DNA from: an uncultured Clostridia bacterium
Lineage (GTDB): Bacteria > Bacillota > Clostridia > TANB77 > CAG-465
Direction: 5' to 3'
NCBI GenBank assembly: GCA_944388585.1
Contig: CALXJI010000004.1
Location: 62,001 to 126,000 of the forward strand
Length of the DNA: 64,000 nt
Position numbers and translations under genes: made by a program. Positions 27,501 through 35,835 of this stretch are shown here, in pieces (the stretch's first letter is position 1; each line of letters starts with the position of its first letter). The notes under the pieces are model-generated. The model did not search any database and had not been told where the DNA came from. It saw only the letters and a program-made list of their open reading frames with translations.

Positions 27501-28188
27501 CTATCTCATCTACTATATCTTGATAAATATCTTTTCCAAAATCTGTGTTATATAAGTCAACATCTTCATTTATATTATATTTTTCTATCTGTTCTCTTAA
27601 CCATTCAAAAGGATAAGGAAATGACTGAATATAGTTATATATTCTTAATATATTTTCTAAAAGTTCCTCATCTTTTCCATTGAATAATTCTAATATATTA
27701 TATAGCCCAAAAGCATCTTTTTTATCTACATATCCTTCATACTCATTTTCTAAAAGCTCTTCTAATATTTTTGCTTTTATTAAAATACTTTGAGATTCCT
27801 CACATATTTTTATATTTGGATCTATATTTAAAATATTAAAATTCTCTTTTACAAGTCTTAAACAAAACGCATCTATTGTAGTTATGTTTGCTCTATTTAT
27901 ATATATCAATTGATTTTTTAAATGATTAATTTGCTTTATATCTTTTTGTGTATTTAAAGCTTTATATATAGCATTTAATATCTTTTCCTTTAACTCTTGT
28001 GCTGCAGCATTTGTAAATGTAACAACCAATATCTTATCTACATCTAAATACTCATTTACAACTTTTTGTATTATTCTTTCAACAAGTACTGCTGTTTTAC
28101 CACTTCCTGCAGATGCACTTACTAAAATATTTTTATCTCTTTTTTCTATTGCTTCACTTTGCTCTTTAGTCCACTTAGTCTTTGACAT
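24511..28188 (-). CDS. addA: ATP-dependent helicase/nuclease subunit A (AddA)
   Basis: A 1225-residue UvrD-type helicase with a C-terminal RecB-family nuclease, the A subunit of the AddAB recombination complex. Walker A is SASAGSGKTAVLVERI near residue 25; the Walker B/III region reads IYTDEYQDTSFVQEK, motif Ia TFTNAAAQELKEKI, motif V RIMTIHKSKGLEFPIVILA and motif VI LLYVALTRAKEKLY. The nuclease metal site appears as QGVIDLFFVVDGKAILVDFK near the C-terminus. The length matches AddA. It normally pairs with AddB, often encoded just upstream; here the upstream neighbour is the divergent tsaE gene, so addB is elsewhere. AAGGAGAG precedes the ATG. Confidence 0.97.
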   Translation of the reverse strand: MSKTKWTKEQSEAIEKRDKNILVSASAGSGKTAVLVERIIQKVVNEYLDVDKILVVTFTNAAAQELKEKILNAIYKALNTQKDIKQINHLKNQLIYINRANITTIDAFCLRLVKENFNILNIDPNIKICEESQSILIKAKILEELLENEYEGYVDKKDAFGLYNILELFNGKDEELLENILRIYNYIQSFPYPFEWLREQIEKYNINEDVDLYNTDFGKDIYQDIVDEIELCIIKYDEYLDKIQSNEEFNKCFELLNEDVYMLKNCINIDMPNWDILYDNINEIEFKRFNIGKVSDIDLKEEISTFRKSEVKDVVEKCKKRIYAKSKEIIEDNKIAYSYLSYLYNFLVEFDARFKEEKRVQGVAEFNDIMHYALELLLDKQYNLTDIAVSLKNRYKEIYTDEYQDTSFVQEKILEAISKENNRFMVGDIKQSIYGFRQARPDIFNEKYITYKKSDECSEEDLNSKIILSKNFRSRYQVIDGINYIFEKIMSMKNGQCNYDSDETLKCGNTNYIENEKDMYNTQINIIDLKEEEKSIFEENEEQEDIDEDLTSTQIEAKCIAYRIKDIIQNVKVSSQDNTLRNATYKDIVILLRGIKNKSDIIEQVLKENDIPVFCDTSSSIFEGDEVKLILSFLKILDNPYQDVYMVSIMYSIIGGFTLDEITKIRLYDNKSYVYDTLNNILNDDEFIKDEKELVSKIDVFLRLIEKYIKYSKIYNISDLLVRIYKDTNIYYQFDLEEDAQSKKANLDYLIELASNFYSSAGNTLNSYIRYVDSLKDKQDTSSSAAKIIGENENVVRIMTIHKSKGLEFPIVILADCAKGYNFKDARQQKVLLHHSYGIGIDVVNQNLGVTYPSVIKQSVKAVIEKETKSEEMRLLYVALTRAKEKLYLFATVSDFEKDYNMQSINLKNNKFNETLISLNTSYYKNLLPVIKYYNEYDKDKNILDIVHLKINSKITDDNLKELFKIKEENLSNISMSDKLKDIFKSKELKRDENIIEKLKNTFDGEYKYIEDTMSPARISVSNLKKENSQDVVVKFKDESDEELVNEKFKMPYELSEDKNTYTAVRKGILIHFILQNLDFSLNTKQEIKKYIDNLYEDGIINEYDKKYISINKIYSFLNSNIGRNIKNATAIFREYEFILDDKTISNSLIQGVIDLFFVVDGKAILVDFKTDRLEDESEFIKRYKIQLDIYKEAINKLTKYNVDKVYIYSFNLNKEIEIKEDKDE

Positions 28189-28284
28189 ACTCTCTCTCCT
28201 TTTTTATATATTTTATATTTTCTTTTTCAATTTTGCAACCATTTTCTATGTTTAATTATTAAGGTTATAAAATGTATATTGTAA

Positions 28285-28313
28285 TTGCTATTTACTAACA
28301 TTTTTGGTATAAT
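28285..28313 (+). promoter_or_regulatory. SigA-type promoter of tsaE-tsaB-rimI
   Basis: -35 TTGCTA (28285-28290), 17-base spacer, -10 TATAAT (28308-28313). This predicts transcription from about 28320, which rules out translation starts further upstream. Confidence 0.65.
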
Positions 28314-28329
28314 TATATTGGTGATTTTC

Positions 28330-28830
28330 TTGGAAAAAATAACAGATAAAAATGTAGATAATATACTAGATATAATATTCAATACTAAAAATTCTTTTGA
28401 ATATGAATATATATCTAAAAATGTAGATGACACAAAATGGCTTGCAAGACTTTTTGCAAAATATCTAAAAAAAGGAGATATTATAACGTTAAATGGAGAA
28501 CTAGGATCTGGAAAAACTGTATTTTTAAATGGTATAGCAAGTTATTTTAATATAGAAAATGATGTATGTAGTCCAACATTTACAATAGTAAATGAGTATA
28601 ACATAAATAAAGAATATCCTATATACCATTTTGATGTTTATAGAATTAAAGATAGTCAAGAATTTTTAGATGACATTGGAACTGAATATTTTGAGGATGG
28701 AATATGTTTGATTGAATGGGGAGATGAAATAATACAAGACATCTTACCCAAAAATACAATTCATATAGATATTCAAAAAGATAACGGTAATATAAATACA
28801 AGATATTTTAAAATTTGGAGGAAAAGCTAA
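28330..28830 (+). CDS. tsaE: tRNA threonylcarbamoyladenosine biosynthesis ATPase TsaE
   Basis: An ATPase needed for the t6A modification at tRNA position 37, with TsaB and TsaD. Walker A is LNGELGSGKTVFLNGI, preceded by LKKGDIITLNG; the family motif SPTFTIVNEY and the later YHFDVYRI and IEWGD are clear. No ATG exists before the conserved region. I set the start at the TTG at 28330, which has GGTGA 5 bases upstream, giving 166 residues including an atypical 20-25 residue extension. A GTG at 28321 is the alternative. The start is uncertain because the predicted transcript begins only about 10 bases earlier. The stop overlaps the tsaB ATG (TAATG). Confidence 0.85.
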   Translation: MEKITDKNVDNILDIIFNTKNSFEYEYISKNVDDTKWLARLFAKYLKKGDIITLNGELGSGKTVFLNGIASYFNIENDVCSPTFTIVNEYNINKEYPIYHFDVYRIKDSQEFLDDIGTEYFEDGICLIEWGDEIIQDILPKNTIHIDIQKDNGNINTRYFKIWRKS

Positions 28831-29528
28831 TGAATATTTTAGGAATAGATACAACAACAAAGATTGCAAGTTGTAGTGTATTAAATGATGAAAAATATTA
28901 TATAAAATCTATAAATAATGAAATTACACACTCTGAAAAATTACTGCCAATAGTTAATAAAACTCTAATAGAGTCAGGCACAGACTTAGATGGTATAAAT
29001 ATACTTGCTTGCATAAATGGTCCAGGATCTTTTACAGGACTTCGTATAGGACTTGCAACTATTAAAGCTTTTGCACAAGTTAAAGACTTACCAATATTTT
29101 CTATCTCATCTATAGATTTAATCTCTTACTGTGCTTACACAAAGCTTGACGAAAAAAAAGAGTCATATATACTTTCTCTAATTGATGCAAGAAACAACAG
29201 AGTATATTATGGCATAAACAAATTAAGCTTTAAAGATAATAAAATATTAATAGAAAAAGTAAAAGACGTAGATAATGATACAATAGACAATGTTTTATCT
29301 AGTATAAAAGATAAAGATTTAGTTATAGCTGGAAATTGTATAAATAAATTTAGAGATAACCTATCTTCTATCTCTACCAAACTAATAGATATATATCCTA
29401 CAACTAATGATTTAATAAATTGTTATTTAAATTTAGCTGATACATCAAAATATATGTATAATGCTTATAGTCTTGATGCATTATATGCTAGAAAATCTCA
29501 AGCTGAAAGAATGTCTGCTCATGAATAA
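28830..29528 (+). CDS. tsaB: tRNA threonylcarbamoyladenosine biosynthesis protein TsaB
   Basis: A 232-residue ASKHA-fold partner of TsaD and TsaE in t6A synthesis. The N-terminal LGIDTTTKIASCSV is the ATPase-fold phosphate loop; HSEKLLPIVNKTL and CINGPGSFTGLRIGLATIKA are the TsaB/TsaD hallmarks. The C-terminal part is short and variable, as expected. GGAGGA stands 7 bases before the ATG at 28830, inside the end of tsaE. tsaD is not in this window. The next gene, rimI, overlaps it by 8 bases, giving the standard tsaE-tsaB-rimI order of Firmicutes. Confidence 0.95.
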   Translation: MNILGIDTTTKIASCSVLNDEKYYIKSINNEITHSEKLLPIVNKTLIESGTDLDGINILACINGPGSFTGLRIGLATIKAFAQVKDLPIFSISSIDLISYCAYTKLDEKKESYILSLIDARNNRVYYGINKLSFKDNKILIEKVKDVDNDTIDNVLSSIKDKDLVIAGNCINKFRDNLSSISTKLIDIYPTTNDLINCYLNLADTSKYMYNAYSLDALYARKSQAERMSAHE

Positions 29529-29970
29529 TATTAAAATATATAAAATGACAAAAGACGATATACAAGATGTTTTAAATCTAGAAAAAAGTCATAATATAAA
29601 AATACTATCAAAAAATTTGTTAGAAAATGAGATTGAAAGCAAAAATGCATATTATATAGTTGCTAAAGTAAATGATAATATAGTAGGATATGCAGGAATA
29701 TCTTATGTATTAGATAATGCAGATTTAATATCTATCGTTGTAGATAAAGATAAAACAAATATGAGCATTGCAACACATATGCTAAACAATATTATATCTT
29801 TTTGTAAAAATAATAATATTATTGAGATTATGCTTGAAGTAAGATGCTCTAACATCCCTGCACAAAAACTATATAAAAAATTTGGATTTAAACAAATATC
29901 TATAAGAAAAAAATACTATGATAATTTAGAAGATGCATATATAATGAAACTAAATATAAAAAGAGCTTAA
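29521..29970 (+). CDS. rimI: Ribosomal protein S18-alanine N-acetyltransferase RimI
   Basis: A 149-residue GNAT enzyme expected to acetylate the N-terminal alanine of ribosomal protein S18. The fold is seen in IKIYKMTKDDIQDVLNLEKS, IVGYAGISYVLDNADLISIV, a diverged acetyl-CoA loop (VVDKDKTNMSIATHML, where Q/R-x-x-G-x-G/A is poorly kept) and MLEVRCSNIPAQKLYKKFGF. The start ATG at 29521 lies inside the end of tsaB, so translation is coupled. The identity rests largely on its position after tsaB. The degenerate pyrophosphate loop (K-T-N-M-S-I in place of R-G-x-G-x-G) is unusual. Confidence 0.8.
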   Translation: MNNIKIYKMTKDDIQDVLNLEKSHNIKILSKNLLENEIESKNAYYIVAKVNDNIVGYAGISYVLDNADLISIVVDKDKTNMSIATHMLNNIISFCKNNNIIEIMLEVRCSNIPAQKLYKKFGFKQISIRKKYYDNLEDAYIMKLNIKRA

Positions 29971-29992
29971 CATAGAGTTAAGCTCTTTTTTT
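29959..29992. terminator. Bidirectional terminator
   Basis: AAGAGCTTAA / TTAAGCTCTT stem with a 7-base loop, poly-A before and seven T after. It ends rimI (plus) and the hypothetical gene at 29991 (minus). Confidence 0.85.
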
Positions 29993-30665
29993 ATAATTCA
30001 ATATTTGTTTGTTCTACCTTTTGATTATATTCATCTATAAATGTTTGACTATTAGATTTTAATGTGTCATTTTCAATAAACCAAACATCTTTATTATCTT
30101 TCATATAAGTTAAAACATCTATTAATGAATTTAAATATCCATCAAATTTAGCATCTGTTTCTTTTATTTTATTTACTCCATCAGCTAATTTTATTTGTGC
30201 TAATATATCTTTATATTCTTGTACATATTTTCCTTTAAGTCCATTATTTGCAGCTTTTTCATCTATTTTTGTCTCATCAATTAAATCATTTAATGTTGCA
30301 ATTAAATTTTGATCCTCAGTTTTAATTGTGTTTAATGTTTCAAGTGTAGTATTAAATTCTGGTCCGTCATTTTTATAATTTTCTATATTAAGAGCTTTAA
30401 TATTTGCAACTTCATCATAATTTTCTCTTAAAGCATTAATTGAATCATAATATGCTTTAAAGTCTTCTTTTACAAGTTTTTCAACAATTCCATATTGACC
30501 AGATGTTTTTATCTCCATATTGATATTTGTTTCAGATAAACTATTAATTTCTTCTGTTAATTTATTTTTAGCACTAATGTCTCTATAAACTAAAAATAAA
30601 ACCACTCCTATTACTATTATAGCAACTACAACTAAAATAGCTATTATTGTCTTTTGCTTTTTCAT
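29991..30665 (-). CDS. Membrane-anchored hypothetical protein
   Basis: A 224-residue protein with lysines at the N-terminus and a membrane helix at about 7-27 (IIAILVVVAIIVIGVVLFLV), then an outside-facing helical, charged domain of about 195 residues with many Asn, Asp, Glu and Lys and heptad-like spacing, suggesting helical bundles. No cysteine lipobox or known domain is recognised. AAGGTGAT is 3-4 bases before the ATG. It is divergent from the Lon-like protease gene and has its own terminator. It may be an envelope sensor or adaptor, but nothing in the sequence proves it. Confidence 0.6.
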   Translation of the reverse strand: MKKQKTIIAILVVVAIIVIGVVLFLVYRDISAKNKLTEEINSLSETNINMEIKTSGQYGIVEKLVKEDFKAYYDSINALRENYDEVANIKALNIENYKNDGPEFNTTLETLNTIKTEDQNLIATLNDLIDETKIDEKAANNGLKGKYVQEYKDILAQIKLADGVNKIKETDAKFDGYLNSLIDVLTYMKDNKDVWFIENDTLKSNSQTFIDEYNQKVEQTNIEL

Positions 30666-30848
30666 ACATCACCTTGTAAAGTACTTGTCTACTTTACTCT
30701 CCTTTCTTTCTAACTTAATCAATGCATATATTTACATTTTTATATACATTTAAATTATACAACTAAATAAATTTAAAGTAAATACTTTTATTATTTTTTA
30801 CCTTTTTCGATGAATTTAAACAAAGAAAAAATTTTTCTGTAATTTAAG

Positions 30849-30877
30849 TTGAATATTTTTTACATATACTATACAAT
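30849..30877 (+). promoter_or_regulatory. SigA-type promoter of the Lon-like protease gene
   Basis: -35 TTGAAT (30849-30854), 17-base spacer, -10 TACAAT (30872-30877), about 40 bases before the start codon. Confidence 0.6.
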
Positions 30878-30921
30878 GTAAGTAAGGTTTACAAAAGAAA
30901 AAATTGGAGGTAATAACATAT

Positions 30922-33336
30922 ATGAAGAAAATTAAGGAACTTAAGTCTTCTAGTTTAAATAATACTTTTAACGTAGATAGTTTACAATTTACAACAACAG
31001 ATGAAATTGAGCCATTTAATGGAATTATAGGTCAAGAAAGAGCACTTGAAGCAATAAAATCTGCAATGCAAATTCCACAAAAAGGATTTAATTTGTATAT
31101 ATCAGGTACACTTGGAATTGGAAAAACTGCATACGCTCTATCTGTAGTAAATTCTTTAAGTGAAAAATTACCAGTACCCCAAGATTACTGCTATATTAAT
31201 AATTTTGAAAATCCAAATGAGCCTATAGCAGTATGTCTTGCTCCAGGTGAAGGTATGGAATTTAAACAAGATATGAATAGATTTATTAACTCAATAATTA
31301 CACGTATTAATAAAGAACTAACTGGTGATATGTATGAAAAAGAAAAGAAAACTATTGTAGATAGGTATAAAAGAGCTAAAGAAAACTTAATGCGTGAGTT
31401 TGATAAATCTACTTTTGAAAAAGGATTTAAGGTACGTAACACAGAAAATGGTATTTATTTCTCACCTGTTCATAATGGTGTTGTACTTGATGAAAAATCT
31501 TTTAAAGTATTAGACGAAAAAACAAAAAAATACTTTGAAGAAAAAAGTCCAGAAATTCAAGAACAAACTCTACAAGTGTTAAAAGAATTAGATGCACTAG
31601 ATAAAAAATGTGAACAAGTTTTAAAAGAATGGGAAAATAATCTAGCTACATTTGCAGTAACACAATGTATGAGTGATTTAAAAATAAAATATAAGAAAAA
31701 TCTAAAAATACAAAATTTCTTATACTCTATTCAAAGTGATGTTGTAAAAAATGTAGAATTCTTTAAAAAAGATAATTCTGAAAAAGATTTAAAAATGATG
31801 AGTAATCCTTATCTTATGCAGCAGATGATGAAAGCAAAAAATCAAAAGCCATGGGAAAGATATCGTGTAAATTTAGTAATAAATAATGATAGACTTCAGC
31901 ATGCACCTGTAGTTTTATGTAAAAATCCAAACTATTTTGACTTATTTGGAAAACTAGAGTTTGAAAGCACTCCTCAGGGCACTAAAACCAACTATAGTAT
32001 GCTAAAACCAGGTCTTATTCACAAAGCAAATGGTGGTTTTTTAATAATAAATATAAGAGATCTATTACTTAGTGCTCCTACTTGGGAAGCTTTTAAAAGA
32101 GTATTAAGAAATCAAGAATTAGCTATTGATAGCTCACGTGATATTCATCAACCAATTACTGTTGTATCTTTAAAACCAGAGCCTATACCAATAAATATGC
32201 AAGTTATATTAATAGGATCTGAACTTCATTATCAACAACTTTGCGCTATGGATGCAGACTTTAAAAAACTATTTAAAGTAAAAGCTGATTTCGATGATAC
32301 ATACGATAGAAATAAAGAAAATGTTAAAAAACTTGTTCAATTTATAGCTTATGTTTGTAAAAAGCATTCTCTTCTACCTTTTGATAAAACTGGTGTAAAA
32401 GAAATAATTGAATATAGTTCAAAATGTGCAGGAAATCAAAATAAATTAACTGCAATAATGCAAGATATATCAGATTTAATTATAGAATCTAACTTCATTG
32501 CAACAAGCTCAAGAAAAAAAATTATAACAGATTACGAAGTACAAAAAGCACTTGAAGCTAAAACAAAAAGATTTTCTAAATACAATGATGCTTTAAATAA
32601 AATGATTAAACAAGGTGATATAATAATTTCTACTAGTGGTAAAAAAGTAGGTCAAATTAATGGTCTTACTATAGCAGTATCAGGAGATTGCTCATTTGGC
32701 CAACCAGTAAGAATTACTGCTAATACATTTATTGGAAAAAGTGGAGTTCTAAATATTGAAAGAGAAGTATCTATGAGCGGTAAATCTCATTCAAAAGGAG
32801 TTTTTATCCTTTCTGCATACATAGGTGAAAAATATGCACAAGATATACCGCTTTCTCTTACTGCAAGTATATGCTTTGAACAATTATACAATCCTATAGA
32901 CGGTGATAGTGCTTCCTCTACTGAGCTTTATGCTATATTATCTTCTCTTGCAGATGTACCTATTAATCAAAGTCTTGCAGTAACTGGATCAGTTAACCAA
33001 AAAGGTGAAATACAGCCAATCGGTGGAGTTACAGACAAAATTGAAGGATTTTTTAAAGTATGTAAAGAAAAAGGACTAAATGAAGAAAATGGTGTTTTAA
33101 TACCATATCAAAATATAAAAAATCTAACTTTAAGTGATGAAATAGTTGAAGCAGTTAAATCTGGAAAATTCCATATTTATCCTGTAAATTCAATTGATGA
33201 AGGAATAGAAATATTAACTGGAATACCAGCTGGAAAACAAAATGAAGATGGAACTTACGAAGAAGGAACTATTAATTATTTAGTATATAAAAAGTTAGAA
33301 AAATACGCACAAAATAGTGCAAAATATAATAATTAG
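30922..33336 (+). CDS. Lon-family (S16) AAA protease, LonB/LonC-like
   Basis: An 804-residue protein with an AAA ATPase module and a C-terminal Lon proteolytic domain. The N-terminal segment IGQERALEAIKSAMQIPQKG leads to Walker A SGTLGIGKTAYAL near 66-78. A coiled, charged insertion follows. The Walker B position reads NGGFLIINIRDLL, where the usual acidic residue is Asn. The protease dyad is Ser in GDSASSTELY (about 663) and Lys in GGVTDKIEG (about 706). No LAN substrate-binding domain is present. It may degrade misfolded proteins under stress. The start ATG at 30922 follows TTGGAGG by 8 bases; an upstream TTG frame overlaps it. Confidence 0.85.
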   Translation: MKKIKELKSSSLNNTFNVDSLQFTTTDEIEPFNGIIGQERALEAIKSAMQIPQKGFNLYISGTLGIGKTAYALSVVNSLSEKLPVPQDYCYINNFENPNEPIAVCLAPGEGMEFKQDMNRFINSIITRINKELTGDMYEKEKKTIVDRYKRAKENLMREFDKSTFEKGFKVRNTENGIYFSPVHNGVVLDEKSFKVLDEKTKKYFEEKSPEIQEQTLQVLKELDALDKKCEQVLKEWENNLATFAVTQCMSDLKIKYKKNLKIQNFLYSIQSDVVKNVEFFKKDNSEKDLKMMSNPYLMQQMMKAKNQKPWERYRVNLVINNDRLQHAPVVLCKNPNYFDLFGKLEFESTPQGTKTNYSMLKPGLIHKANGGFLIINIRDLLLSAPTWEAFKRVLRNQELAIDSSRDIHQPITVVSLKPEPIPINMQVILIGSELHYQQLCAMDADFKKLFKVKADFDDTYDRNKENVKKLVQFIAYVCKKHSLLPFDKTGVKEIIEYSSKCAGNQNKLTAIMQDISDLIIESNFIATSSRKKIITDYEVQKALEAKTKRFSKYNDALNKMIKQGDIIISTSGKKVGQINGLTIAVSGDCSFGQPVRITANTFIGKSGVLNIEREVSMSGKSHSKGVFILSAYIGEKYAQDIPLSLTASICFEQLYNPIDGDSASSTELYAILSSLADVPINQSLAVTGSVNQKGEIQPIGGVTDKIEGFFKVCKEKGLNEENGVLIPYQNIKNLTLSDEIVEAVKSGKFHIYPVNSIDEGIEILTGIPAGKQNEDGTYEEGTINYLVYKKLEKYAQNSAKYNN

Positions 33337-33366
33337 AGTACCAAGTTAAAAAGTTACTTATATATA

Positions 33367-33401
33367 AAATACCTTAACTAAAAAAGTTAAGGTATTTTAT
33401 T
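33367..33401 (+). terminator. Intrinsic terminator of the Lon-like protease gene
   Basis: AAATACCTTAACT / AGTTAAGGTATTT stem of 13 bp with a 5-base loop, then TTATT. It could also serve the convergent arginase gene. Confidence 0.75.
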
Positions 33402-33425
33402 ATCTATATATTATAATTAATATAT

Positions 33426-34295
33426 TTATATATTATTGATTAAACTCTCAAGTATAGTTTTAGCTATTACTTTTGTCTTACTATCTATATCCCTTAAAGG
33501 GTTATATTCTACTAAATCTAATGATTTCAATTTATTTTTATATTTTATTATTTGGTCTACTGCCTCATATGCTTCTTCTAAATTAATTCCATCTTTTGCT
33601 GGAACTGATACTCCTGGACATATAACAGGATCAATTACGTCCAAATCATAACTTATATGCATTCCATTTGTATTATCACAGGCAATTTTTACTGCCTCTT
33701 CCATAACTGCTTTCATTCCTTTTTCATGTACTTCTTCTGTAGTAAACACTGTAACTCCTGCATCTTTTAAATTTTCTTGTTCTAATGGATCTATATCTCT
33801 TCCACCAACTATCACAGTATTTTTAGGATTATAAAAAGAACCATTATGAAAATCTGCTAAATACATCTTTTCATATCCATCAATTACTGCAAGTGGTAAT
33901 CCATGTATATTTCCTGTTATAGTTGTTTTGAATGTATTATAATCTCCATGTGCATCTATCCAAATTATTCCTAAATTTTGATTTTTCTTTATTGAAGCAA
34001 GTGCAGATGCAATAACTAAACTATGATCACCACCTATTGTAAGTGGAAATTTCTTTTCATCTATACTTTTTAATACTCTATTATATAGCTCTATATTAAA
34101 TTCGTTTAATTTTTTTAAATTTTTCTTTTTATTATCTTTCTCTTTTTCTTTTCCATCTTCATCAGCATGTAATATGTATATATTACCTACATTTTCGTTA
34201 CTAAAGTCTTCTGTTAATATTTCAGGTCCAAGTGCCGCACCATCAACTGATACACCCAAGTCTGTACATGCATCTATTATGTCTATCTTTCTCAT
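33426..34295 (-). CDS. Arginase family hydrolase
   Basis: A 289-residue ureohydrolase with the full dinuclear manganese site: IGGDHSLVIASALAS, WIDAHGDYNTF and HISYDLDVIDPVICPG. The order and the GVSVDGAALGPEIL start favour arginase (arginine to ornithine plus urea) over agmatinase or formiminoglutamase, but the substrate is an inference. The start is the ATG at 34295, only one base after the Mur ligase stop, with GAGGAG upstream; further codons in frame run back into that gene. The tight coupling to a Mur ligase is unusual and hints at ornithine supply for cell-wall synthesis. Confidence 0.85.
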   Translation of the reverse strand: MRKIDIIDACTDLGVSVDGAALGPEILTEDFSNENVGNIYILHADEDGKEKEKDNKKKNLKKLNEFNIELYNRVLKSIDEKKFPLTIGGDHSLVIASALASIKKNQNLGIIWIDAHGDYNTFKTTITGNIHGLPLAVIDGYEKMYLADFHNGSFYNPKNTVIVGGRDIDPLEQENLKDAGVTVFTTEEVHEKGMKAVMEEAVKIACDNTNGMHISYDLDVIDPVICPGVSVPAKDGINLEEAYEAVDQIIKYKNKLKSLDLVEYNPLRDIDSKTKVIAKTILESLINNI

Positions 34296-34296
34296 C

Positions 34297-35835
34297 TTAC
34301 TCCTCTTTTCCTTCATGTCTTTTGTCATATTCACCTAAGAATTTTTCTGTATATTCTACATCTGATGTACATGGCAAATATTCACTTCCATATTTTTGTC
34401 TTGTTTCTCTTCCCTTTCCTGTAAACAATATTATTGTTGGCTTTTCTTCTTTTTCTGCTTTTAAAATTGCATCTTCTAATGCTTCCCCTCTATCTTCTAT
34501 TAGAGCATAATTATTAGTATATTCTTTAACGTATTTTGCAATCTCACTAGATATATCAATAACAGGCTCCGCACCTGGATCTTCTGCTACTAAATATACA
34601 AAATCTGAATATTTACCTGCTATAAGTCCTAAATCTTTTCTTCTAAGTAAAGCTTTCTTTCCAGGGCACCCAAATATTGCTACTATTCTTCTTCCCTTAT
34701 ATTCTTCTTTTACAGAGCTAAACAACTTCTCAAAGCTTAATTTATTATGTGCATAATCTACTAACACAATTATTTTCATATCTTTTGTATGGAAAAATTC
34801 CATTCTACCACTTGATCTTGCTACCTTTAACCCATGCTTTATAATATTTACAGGTATATCCATTAAATACGCTGTTGCAATAGCTGCAAGTGCATTTTCT
34901 ACATTAAACAGTCCAGGCATTGTTAATATAAAATCCTCATCATATGTTGGAGTATGTACTTTAAATAATGTATTAAATCCATCTTTTCTAACATCATAAG
35001 CATAAAAATCTGTATCTTTTTTCTTCATAGAAAAAGTAAATACTCTTGCACTATCTCTTTTTGCTACTGCTAATGTGTTTTGTGCTAAATCTGCATCCAT
35101 ATTTACAATTGCATTTTTAGTATTTGCAAACATCTTTAACTTAGAATTATAATAATCCTCAAAATTAGGATGCTCTATAGGGCTTATATGATCTTCACTT
35201 ATATTCATAAATATCCCAACATCAAAAAATACATCTGCAACTCTTTCAAGTTTTAAAGCTTGAGATGATACTTCCATAACTAAATTTTCCATACCAGAAT
35301 TATATGCATTAAATAAATGTTTTTGAATATCATAAGACTCTGGTGTAGTAATATGAGATTCAAAATTTTCTACACCATCATATGTATCTATTGATGAAAT
35401 AACTGCTGTATCTTTTTTATTCATTTTTCTTGAATACTCATCAAGTATTGATTTTATATAGTATGTAGTAGTAGATTTTCCCTTTGTTCCACCTACTCCA
35501 ATTATATTAACTTTTTCACCAGGATAATTAAAATACATAGCAGACATACAAGATAATACTTTTCTTATATCATTTACTATCACACATGGTACATCTACAT
35601 TATATTTTCTTTCTGCTACATATATAAATACTCCATTATCTATAGCTTCTTTTAGATACTCATCCTTAAAATTTATCCCTTTGCAAATAAATAAAGTATC
35701 TTCTTCAATTTCTTTTGAATTATATGATACTAAATTAACTTCTTTTTCTAAAATATCATCACAATTTATAACTTCACTTATTAAATTTTCTTCTTTTAAT
35801 AAATCTATATAATCTTTTACTTTATATTTCTCCAT
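34297..35835 (-). CDS. murE: Mur ligase, MurE type (UDP-MurNAc-tripeptide synthetase)
   Basis: A 512-residue ATP-dependent Mur ligase adding the third amino acid to UDP-MurNAc-L-Ala-D-Glu. The P-loop is GVGGTKGKSTTTYYI at 113-127; the carbamoylated lysine is in YYNSKLKMF (about K231); NISEDHISPIEHP and LVDYAHNKLSFEKL are typical. The specificity site, DNPR in diaminopimelate-adding enzymes, reads EDPGAEP at 417-423, so the arginine that binds diaminopimelate is absent. This suggests another third amino acid (lysine, ornithine) or a different Mur substrate. AAGGAG precedes the ATG. It overlaps functionally with the arginase gene directly downstream. Confidence 0.85.
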   Translation of the reverse strand: MEKYKVKDYIDLLKEENLISEVINCDDILEKEVNLVSYNSKEIEEDTLFICKGINFKDEYLKEAIDNGVFIYVAERKYNVDVPCVIVNDIRKVLSCMSAMYFNYPGEKVNIIGVGGTKGKSTTTYYIKSILDEYSRKMNKKDTAVISSIDTYDGVENFESHITTPESYDIQKHLFNAYNSGMENLVMEVSSQALKLERVADVFFDVGIFMNISEDHISPIEHPNFEDYYNSKLKMFANTKNAIVNMDADLAQNTLAVAKRDSARVFTFSMKKKDTDFYAYDVRKDGFNTLFKVHTPTYDEDFILTMPGLFNVENALAAIATAYLMDIPVNIIKHGLKVARSSGRMEFFHTKDMKIIVLVDYAHNKLSFEKLFSSVKEEYKGRRIVAIFGCPGKKALLRRKDLGLIAGKYSDFVYLVAEDPGAEPVIDISSEIAKYVKEYTNNYALIEDRGEALEDAILKAEKEEKPTIILFTGKGRETRQKYGSEYLPCTSDVEYTEKFLGEYDKRHEGKEE

